In this document: in pieces, positions 24,590 to 30,174 of the stretch | Layout of the letters: each line of letters opens with the position of its first letter | Position numbering within the stretch: position 1 is the first letter of the stretch | From: Vulcanimicrobiota bacterium | Lineage (GTDB): Bacteria; Eremiobacterota; Eremiobacteria; Baltobacterales; Baltobacteraceae | Assembly (NCBI GenBank): GCA_028287545.1 | Contig: JAQBPL010000320.1 | Location: 1 to 30,174 of the forward strand | DNA length: 30,174 bases | Reading direction: 5' to 3' | Program-made: the position numbers and the translations under genes | The notes under the pieces: generated by a model | The model's input: only the letters and a program-made list of their open reading frames with translations | Told to the model about the DNA's origin: nothing | The model's database searches: none

Positions 24590-24624
24590 TTGAGCGACCG
24601 CGCGACACGGAGGTCGGGCTCCTG

Positions 24625-26778
24625 TTATTTTGCACCGCTCTTTGGGGGGCACGAGCGACCGCCGAAGGTCACCTTCGAGAACGCGGGTTCGTTCGCCGTG
24701 GGGAACGCCTCCTTTCCTGCCTGTGAGGGCGTAACGCAGTCGTACACGAGAAGGAAGGCGATGATGCTCGCATACTGGTCCGGCTTCAACGAGCCCGGTG
24801 CGCCGAGCGGCATCTGCGTCGTGACGATCGACCGGACTTGGCTGAGGTTCAGGTGCGAGCGCGCGAAGCCCGTACCGGTGAGTGCCGGCCCCGAGACGCC
24901 CTGGAGGTTCGCACCGTGGCAGGCCGCGCACTGCTGGTTGTAGAGAGTCGCGCCCGCCTTCGCCTGCGCCGCTGTAAACGGCGCGCTTCCGATCGACGGC
25001 GGTGCGTTAGCGTTCGATTCGCTCGTCCCTGCGATCACTTTCTGTCCTGCCGTCGTGTTTGCGATCGGCGCGGAGACGGGGCCAAGACGATACGCCGTTA
25101 AGACGCTCGTTTTCGCGATCGGGGCGTTGGGCGTCTGCTGTGACCCCGCCGACCCGCTCAGCACCGAGACGTACTCGTTCCCTCCGGCGCGATACACGCT
25201 GACCGGCGCGATGATGGAGGCGCCGGTTTTCGTCTGCCAGAGCACCTTCCCGGTCTTGGCATCGAGCGCGTAGAGATTGTCGAGGTCGCTCGTGAACGCG
25301 ACGCCGCTACGCGTGACCACGACCCCGCCCTGAGCGGAATACGGGAGGGGACGCACCCACGCGAGCTGCCCGGTCGCGATGTCGATCGCAGTGACCTGCC
25401 CCGTAGACTTCTGACGCCTCGGAAGCGGGCCGCCGGTATACGGCTGGCCGGCGATATACTTTGGGTCGGTCGAGACCACTTTCCACACCGCGCACTCTTG
25501 CGTGCTCGGCAACAAAAAGAGATTCGTCGACGGATCGTATGAGCCGCCAAGCCACTCGACTCCGCCGCCGTGGTTGGGGCAGGCGAATGTTCCTTTGCGC
25601 GTCGGCTGGGTCGTCAAAAGCCCCGTCTGCTTGTCAACGGCCATGCGATAGACGACCTTCCCGTTCGTCCGGTCGAGGACGACGAAGTCTCCACCCTTGT
25701 CGCCGATTGCGAGCAACGCTCGCGTCGTACCGCCGATTTTCCCATCGAAGAGAATCGGGGGCATCGCCGGATCGGTGTCGTGCGTGTCGTCTTTGACGAT
25801 CTTGTAGTACCAGCGCATCCTGGGCTTGGCGCCGGAAATATCGATCGCGACAACGGAGTTCGTGTACAGATTCAGACCCTTCCGGTTCGTGTCGACCATG
25901 TCGGGGCCCGGGTTCCCAACCGGGATATAGAGCGTCTTCGTCGCCGGCTCAACCGTCAGGCCGCCCCACGTGTCACCGCCGCCGTGCTGCCACGAGTTCC
26001 CAGGCCACGTCTCGTGGCCGGGTTGTCCGGGACCGGGGATGTTCTGCCAATCCCAGAGCCTGTGGCCGTCCTGCACGCTGAAGCCCATGACGTGGCCGAT
26101 ATTCCCGTCGTCGCCGCCGCCCGTTCCGAGGATGATCTGGTTGTCGTAAACATACGAAGCCATTGAAAAGAGCGAGTTGGCAGTGGAGGTGTACTTGTCG
26201 TTTGGACAGCCGTTGACGTTCCACGCCTGCTTCCCAGTATTCGCGTCGACCGCGACGACGCGACAGTCGAGCGTTGCGATGAACACCTTCCCGTCTGCGA
26301 GTCCGACGCCGCGGTTCACGGTGTAGACGAGCGAGTAGGCCGGGTTGTAAGAGAACTGCCACTTCAGCTTCCCCGTCGTCGCGTCGACTGCGAGCACGTT
26401 GTCGTGCGGCGTCGAGAGATACATCGTCCCCTGCCAGATGAGCAGCCCAGACTCTTGTTGGCCGTTGTCCGCGATCTCCGTCGACCATGCTTTCGCGAGC
26501 GTGTTCACGTTCTGCGGCGTGATCTGATCGAGCCCCGTGTAGCGATTATTGTGCAGCGTCTTACCGGGAAGGAACCAGTTGTCATCGTCGCTCGCGGCGT
26601 TCGCAATCGCAGCTGCGTCGGGGAACGCAGCTTGCGATCCCGCGGTCGTCTCGGCGGCTACGATGGCGCTCGTGGCCTGCGCAGAGGTCGAGGAAGACGA
26701 CGGGGAGCGGCTGCACGCGGCGAGCGAGATGGTAAGCGCAAGGCTTACTCCTACGACGGCAAGCGGTCCAACTCGCAT
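24625..26778 (-). CDS. PQQ-dependent dehydrogenase with C-terminal heme c
   Basis: Periplasmic quinoprotein, 717 residues. A lipoprotein signal ends at lipobox LAAC (C22), followed by a Ser-rich linker. A beta-propeller with repeated GKxxW motifs (KLKWQF, KQAWNV, GQLAWV, GKVLWQT) occupies about 65-565, and a cytochrome c domain carries CAACH (617-621) with a Met ligand candidate near 656. Relatives oxidise alcohols or aldehydes using PQQ and metal. The catalytic-Asp region reads THDTD (332-336), where alcohol dehydrogenases have a WD motif, so two aspartates sit two apart. The vicinal disulfide cysteines of typical quinoprotein alcohol dehydrogenases were not seen. It lies downstream of the cbb3 genes, to which its heme may pass electrons. 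Confidence 0.88.
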   Translation of the reverse strand: MRVGPLAVVGVSLALTISLAACSRSPSSSSTSAQATSAIVAAETTAGSQAAFPDAAAIANAASDDDNWFLPGKTLHNNRYTGLDQITPQNVNTLAKAWSTEIADNGQQESGLLIWQGTMYLSTPHDNVLAVDATTGKLKWQFSYNPAYSLVYTVNRGVGLADGKVFIATLDCRVVAVDANTGKQAWNVNGCPNDKYTSTANSLFSMASYVYDNQIILGTGGGDDGNIGHVMGFSVQDGHRLWDWQNIPGPGQPGHETWPGNSWQHGGGDTWGGLTVEPATKTLYIPVGNPGPDMVDTNRKGLNLYTNSVVAIDISGAKPRMRWYYKIVKDDTHDTDPAMPPILFDGKIGGTTRALLAIGDKGGDFVVLDRTNGKVVYRMAVDKQTGLLTTQPTRKGTFACPNHGGGVEWLGGSYDPSTNLFLLPSTQECAVWKVVSTDPKYIAGQPYTGGPLPRRQKSTGQVTAIDIATGQLAWVRPLPYSAQGGVVVTRSGVAFTSDLDNLYALDAKTGKVLWQTKTGASIIAPVSVYRAGGNEYVSVLSGSAGSQQTPNAPIAKTSVLTAYRLGPVSAPIANTTAGQKVIAGTSESNANAPPSIGSAPFTAAQAKAGATLYNQQCAACHGANLQGVSGPALTGTGFARSHLNLSQVRSIVTTQMPLGAPGSLKPDQYASIIAFLLVYDCVTPSQAGKEAFPTANEPAFSKVTFGGRSCPPKSGAK

Positions 26779-26884
26779 GACACAGTCCCCCCAAACGTTG
26801 CTGGATGGTTAGCTGGTTTTCCGAGTTCAATTGTATCGTCTTTCGGCCGCGACTTAGGAACCAATCCACCGGCATTTTTGCTTC
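26779..26884 (-). promoter_or_regulatory. Upstream region of the PQQ-dehydrogenase gene
   Basis: This 106-base AT-richer gap follows the cytochrome c subunit gene. Reading the minus strand, TACAAT (plus coordinates 26830-26835) is a good -10 candidate, but the -35 is unclear. A G-run (GGGGGGA) ahead of the ATG may serve as ribosome-binding site. The dehydrogenase may therefore have its own promoter in addition to read-through from the oxidase operon. Confidence 0.4.
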
Positions 26885-27760
26885 CTAGTGCCCTCGCGCG
26901 CGCTTGACCTCATCCGGCGTCACGATCGGGGCCTGATTGCCCCATGACGTTCGCTCGTGGTCGATGACGGCAGCGATATCCGCATCGCTCAGCTGGGAAA
27001 ACGACGGCATTTGTCCGCCGTACGTTTTTCCGCCGATCGCTTTTCCTTGCAGACCCTTGAGCAGGATCGTGATGTGCTGCGCGGGGTCCTTCGCCGTCAC
27101 GACGGGATCGTTTACCAGCGGCGGAAAGACCCCAGGGACGCCCGTTCCCCCTGCGCCGTGACACGAGGCGCAGTTCGCCGTGAAGGCGGTCGCGCCCGAG
27201 GCGGCATAATCGAAACCGCCGGCGGATCCTTTGCCGGAGAATGCGGGAGGAGCGTTTGCGCCGGCAGGCGCGGGTTGCGCGGCCAGCGCGGCGGGATTCG
27301 CAGCGTACGTCGCCGTGTTCGCGAACTGCTGCGGCGTGGGGAAAAACTCGATCGCGTACCACGCGGCCCACAGCACGACAAGCGAGCACATGACCCACAC
27401 CCAAACCGGAACGGTGGCGAGCGATTCGGCGCGATGCGGATCGAAGGGCTCTTCACCGCCGAACGCGTTGACGGCAACCTCAACGGTCCCGCCGACCAGG
27501 GACCCTTCACGCAGACCGGTGAGCGTAATGCCGGGACCGTTCTGAACCGTGAAGGCTATCGAACGGCGCCCGACCTTTCCCAGCGTATCCGTCGCTCGGA
27601 TCTGCAGCGTGTGCGGGCCATCCTCCAGCGTTCGCGTGTCGAGCGAGAACGTGGCCGGCGGATGATACGTCGCAAACGGCGTGAGCGACCCATCTAGGAA
27701 GATCTCGACCTGGGCGGCCTGTTGCGAGGGCTCGAGGGGCGCCGCCAGATATTCGCTCAT
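26885..27760 (-). CDS. cbb3-oxidase-associated cytochrome c with N-terminal Ig-like region
   Basis: A 291-residue protein in the CcoP position of a cbb3-type oxidase operon. It has one membrane helix at about 118-139 (VPVWVWVMCSLVVLWAAWY), resembling the FixP/CcoP anchor, and a single heme c site CASCH (197-201) with Met ligand candidate M251 (GGQMPSF). Usual CcoP has two hemes. Residues 15-75 look like a bacterial Ig-like beta domain (DGPHTLQIRATDTLG), and 77-105 like the beginning of a second one. With no signal peptide and the heme in the periplasm, the Ig-like part would sit in the cytoplasm, which is odd. Its ATG overlaps the preceding small gene by ATGA. Confidence 0.8.
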   Translation of the reverse strand: MSEYLAAPLEPSQQAAQVEIFLDGSLTPFATYHPPATFSLDTRTLEDGPHTLQIRATDTLGKVGRRSIAFTVQNGPGITLTGLREGSLVGGTVEVAVNAFGGEEPFDPHRAESLATVPVWVWVMCSLVVLWAAWYAIEFFPTPQQFANTATYAANPAALAAQPAPAGANAPPAFSGKGSAGGFDYAASGATAFTANCASCHGAGGTGVPGVFPPLVNDPVVTAKDPAQHITILLKGLQGKAIGGKTYGGQMPSFSQLSDADIAAVIDHERTSWGNQAPIVTPDEVKRARGH

Positions 27761-27927
27761 CGATCGTCTCGCAATATCGAATACTTGGGATGATCGGGGT
27801 CGCGTTCGCCCGGCGACTGGATGCACCGCACCGCAAAATAGTAGACCCACACCGTCACGATCGCACCTGCGACGACGATTGCGATACCGAGCGGGTCGGC
27901 CGGATTCCAGAGTGTGTGCTCTCCCAT
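27757..27927 (-). CDS. Small membrane protein of the oxidase operon (CcoQ-like position)
   Basis: A 56-residue protein with one hydrophobic helix (about 13-35, GIAIVVAGAIVTVWVYYFAV) and a charged C-terminal tail (SPGERDPDHPKYSILRDDR). The start at 27927 is set by a GGGAG ribosome-binding site about 9 bases upstream and by the one-base overlap with the ccoO stop; the end overlaps the next start by ATGA. Size, position and topology suit CcoQ, the small subunit of cbb3 oxidases, but sequence similarity is weak. Confidence 0.65.
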   Translation of the reverse strand: MGEHTLWNPADPLGIAIVVAGAIVTVWVYYFAVRCIQSPGERDPDHPKYSILRDDR

Positions 27928-28505
27928 CACTTTGCGCTCCCGAGTTGGGGCTGTTTGAGCGACTGCAGATAGCTGACCAGATCGACCGCGCTGCTTCCGG
28001 CGACGACGACGGCATTGGCGGGCGCGTAACCGGGAGGCACGGGCACCGTCACGTCGCCCGGATCGGCGTGCGCCTTGACGGAGAAGAGCCACGGATAGGC
28101 CGGCATGATCGACGCGCTGACGAGCGATCGCGGCTCGTAGAGATGGATGTAGTTCCAGACCGCGCTCGGTTGACGCTTCCCGATGTTCGTGAGGTCGGGT
28201 CCGGTGCGCTCGGTGCCGAGGAGCTGCGGCGTCGAATACGCGTAGTCACCGCGGGTCGACGGGCGGCCGAAGACGAGGTCCTGCGCGAGCGGACGCACCT
28301 GCTGCGTATGACAGTACGAACATCCCTCCGAAACGTAGACGTCGCGGCCGCGCGCCGCCGAGGCGCTCAACGGGGAGAGGCCTGGGGTCGGCTTCGTGTC
28401 GGACAGAACGATGCCGGGGATGACGCCCATGACGATCGCGAGCAGCGCGTAGATCACGAAGCTTGCCGTCATCAGGACCCACAACCGGTCCATAGGCCGG
28501 TTCAT
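27927..28505 (-). CDS. ccoO: cbb3-type cytochrome c oxidase subunit II
   Basis: Membrane-anchored monoheme subunit, 192 residues. One N-terminal helix (about 9-31), then the heme c site in GCSYCHTQQVRPL (C62-H66), which is the CcoO/FixO signature. TERTGPDLTNIGKR and the PAYPWL segment with the Met ligand are also family features. The start at 28505 overlaps the ccoN stop by ATGA. The internal ATG at 28493 is a weaker alternative. It passes electrons from the cytochrome c subunits to the CcoN active site. Confidence 0.93.
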   Translation of the reverse strand: MNRPMDRLWVLMTASFVIYALLAIVMGVIPGIVLSDTKPTPGLSPLSASAARGRDVYVSEGCSYCHTQQVRPLAQDLVFGRPSTRGDYAYSTPQLLGTERTGPDLTNIGKRQPSAVWNYIHLYEPRSLVSASIMPAYPWLFSVKAHADPGDVTVPVPPGYAPANAVVVAGSSAVDLVSYLQSLKQPQLGSAK

Positions 28506-29878
28506 GCCGCTTGCGCCTTCGGCTCGAAGGCGGTCCGCTTGGCGGCGACCATGACGTACACGTTGTACGCGAACAAGAGGTGCGAGACGAACATCATCGA
28601 TCCGCCGAGCGCGCGCGCAAGCCAGAATGGCGCCGCCGCCTCGACGGACGAGATGAACGGGTTGCCGCTCGCCCAGTCGATCCCTTGTATGGTGCCGCCG
28701 ACCGATAAGACGACGACGTACAGCGTCACGCCGAGCAACGCGAACCAGAAATGCACCCCCGTCAGCAAGATCGAGGGCTGCTGACCGGTGGCGAGCGGAA
28801 GCAGCGCGTACACGGCACCAAAGGTGATGAGCGTAATGAACCCATACATCGTGGCATGTGAATGCCCCACGGTGAAGCTCGTGAAATGCCAGTAGGCTTG
28901 CGCGGTGCGCAGCGCCTCGAACGTTCCCTGCGTCGAGCCGACGAAGTAGTAGACGACTCCGGCTGCGAGAAAAGGCAGCGCATACGATCGGCGCACGATC
29001 TCCCAGCGGCCGCGCGTCGTGAGGATCAAGTTGGCGCTCCCGGCGAAAACCGGAATGAGCATGCCGACGCTGAAGACGATCGCCAGCGTCTGGAGCCACC
29101 ACGGCAATGGTGAGAACTCGTAGTGGTGCGACCCGATGATCGGATAGAACACGAGGTTCGTCCAGAAGGCCAGGACGCCGAGGGAATACGAGTAGATCGG
29201 CCGGTTCAGTAATTTTGGGAGCGCGTAATACGTCACCCCGAGCGCGAGGAAGGTGAACCACATTCCGACCGCGTTATGCATGTAAAAGGCCTGCAGGGTC
29301 ACCCCTCCGAGGCCGATTTGATATGTCGGAATCAGCGCGACGATCCAGAGGATGGTCGTGAACGTGAACGCTCCGAGCGTGTACCAATTGGCGATGTAAA
29401 TCGGGCGCTCGACGCGGTTGGCGATGGTCCCGGCGACGACGTAGGCGCTGCAGATCGCGCCAATTAAAAAGATGACTCTCACCCACCAGAGCCATTCGCG
29501 ATATTCTTGGCTTCCGTCGCTCATTCCGAGATCGAGCGTGATCGTCCCGAGGATTGCGGCGAGGTTGAACAGCGCGAGCGATACCCAGGCGACGGGCTTC
29601 GCGAAGACCGCCGCACCCGAAGAGCGCGCCGCAACGTAGATTGCCATCCCGCTCAGCGCGACCGACGCGAAGGCGTAGAACGTGCCGTTCGTGTGAATCG
29701 CTCGCAAGCGGCCGAACGAAAGGTACGGGCTCGTTGCGAGATCCGGAAATGGAAACTTGAAGCTGAGAAGCACCCCGATCGCCGTCGCTATGAGCAGCCA
29801 AACCGTCGCCGATCCGACGAACGCGCTCAAGAGCGTTGCTTGCTCCCGAGCTTCGCGCTGTGATCCGGCGACGTCCAT
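28502..29878 (-). CDS. ccoN: cbb3-type cytochrome c oxidase subunit I
   Basis: Catalytic heme-copper subunit, 458 residues, with about twelve membrane helices. Metal ligands are visible: the low-spin heme histidine in AIHTNGTFYAF, the CuB histidine in YMHNAVGMW, the CuB HH pair in GSHHYEF, and the heme histidines in FTVGHSHATMYGF. It reduces O2 to water and pumps protons in the inner membrane. The ATG at 29878 follows a GAGGG ribosome-binding site about 9 bases upstream. It is the first gene of the minus-strand run ccoN-ccoO-small-cytochrome c. Confidence 0.94.
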   Translation of the reverse strand: MDVAGSQREAREQATLLSAFVGSATVWLLIATAIGVLLSFKFPFPDLATSPYLSFGRLRAIHTNGTFYAFASVALSGMAIYVAARSSGAAVFAKPVAWVSLALFNLAAILGTITLDLGMSDGSQEYREWLWWVRVIFLIGAICSAYVVAGTIANRVERPIYIANWYTLGAFTFTTILWIVALIPTYQIGLGGVTLQAFYMHNAVGMWFTFLALGVTYYALPKLLNRPIYSYSLGVLAFWTNLVFYPIIGSHHYEFSPLPWWLQTLAIVFSVGMLIPVFAGSANLILTTRGRWEIVRRSYALPFLAAGVVYYFVGSTQGTFEALRTAQAYWHFTSFTVGHSHATMYGFITLITFGAVYALLPLATGQQPSILLTGVHFWFALLGVTLYVVVLSVGGTIQGIDWASGNPFISSVEAAAPFWLARALGGSMMFVSHLLFAYNVYVMVAAKRTAFEPKAQAA

Positions 29879-29956
29879 GAAGCTAGCCCTCGCTCGTTCG
29901 AAATCGACCCGCGTACGCGTATCCTACCGCATGACAAACGGGTTGCTCAAGGCACG
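29879..29956. promoter_or_regulatory. Divergent intergenic region between ccoN and DUF2721 gene
   Basis: A 78-base gap that must hold the ccoN promoter. It contains the 10-base palindrome CGCGTACGCG at 29910-29919, a possible operator. No anaerobox-type FNR/ANR site (TTGAT-N4-ATCAA) is seen, although such sites often control cbb3 operons. Confidence 0.35.
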
Positions 29957-30174
29957 ATGGTCCTGCACGCGCAGAACGCGTTCCAGCTGCTGAGCTTCAT
30001 CGTAGCGCCCGCACTATTGATGAATGGAACGTCGATCCTCATCCTCTCGATTTCGAACCGGTTCGCGAGCGTGCTCGACCGTGCGCGGAATCTGGAAGAA
30101 ACCCCGAACGCTCCGGACCGCGAGTCCCGACTTACGCCCATCATGCGGCGAGTGCTCGCGTTGAGCCGCGCGCT
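29957..30174 (+). CDS. DUF2721-family membrane protein, 5' part only
   Basis: The open frame runs from ATG 29957 to the end of the window (72 complete codons). It starts MVLHAQNAFQLLSFIVAPAL, a membrane segment, then MNGTSILILSISNRFASVLDRARNLEE, the pattern of DUF2721 proteins (hydrophobic helix, SNR, then DRAR). This family's function is not known to me. Reading from the ATG at 29931 in another frame soon hits a stop, so 29957 is preferred; AAGG lies 4 bases before it. The gene continues to the right of the window. Confidence 0.7.
   Translation, partial: MVLHAQNAFQLLSFIVAPALLMNGTSILILSISNRFASVLDRARNLEETPNAPDRESRLTPIMRRVLALSRA

Noticed and set aside
26404..26907. Plus-strand open frames opposite the PQQ-dehydrogenase gene
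   Set aside because: They are antisense shadows without motifs.

Overview
The window is about 30 kb of high-GC bacterial DNA, densely coding, with long runs of genes joined by ATGA, GTGA or TGATG overlaps. An outer-membrane polysaccharide exporter and periplasmic lipoprotein and cytochrome proteins point to a Gram-negative-type envelope; a cbb3-type oxidase points to aerobic or microaerobic respiration. Gene style and the dispersed GAGCTTGTCGAAGG repeat would fit Candidatus Eremiobacterota (WPS-2/Vulcanimicrobiota), but that is recollection, not proof. There are no rRNA or tRNA genes, CRISPR arrays or transposases.

Layout. (1) 63-8300, plus strand: the end of a cell-surface polysaccharide locus, with a glucose-1-phosphate cytidylyltransferase, an NDP-sugar epimerase/dehydratase, two C-methyltransferase-type enzymes, a PhyH-like oxygenase, a Wza-like exporter and a Wzc-like chain-length/ATPase protein. 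These make and export a probably C-methyl-branched CDP-sugar-containing polymer. (2) 8414-11280: regulators, namely a membrane PAS protein with a degenerate SpoIIE-type phosphatase domain, overlapping an OmpR-type response regulator, then a NarL-type regulator. (3) 11281-19421: a possible structured leader followed by a complete LIV-type ABC importer (livM-livH-livG-livF, substrate-binding protein) joined without a gap to E1alpha, E1beta and E2 genes of a 2-oxoacid dehydrogenase complex. (4) 19431-24589: a small Cys-rich protein, two tandem Ldh_2-type 2-hydroxyacid dehydrogenases, an opposing FAD monooxygenase and a PcaF-like thiolase. (5) 24625-29878, minus strand: a cbb3-type oxidase operon (ccoN, ccoO, a small membrane protein, a cytochrome c subunit with an N-terminal Ig-like region) and a PQQ-dependent dehydrogenase with its own heme c. 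(6) The right edge carries the start of a DUF2721 membrane protein.

The most unusual thing is in region 3. The E1beta protein is about 150 residues too long, and the extra part looks like a shortened E2 acyltransferase domain that keeps the catalytic DHRxxDG motif. The separate E2 protein next door has the lipoyl domain and the other half of the acyltransferase elements, but has lost that motif and the peripheral subunit-binding domain. The two proteins appear to be reciprocally degenerate, suggesting an E2 core built from two different chains, one of which carries E1 with it. Together with the importer and the hydroxyacid dehydrogenases this suggests uptake of a 2-hydroxy- or 2-oxoacid and its conversion to an acyl-CoA. 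This is inference from sequence alone.
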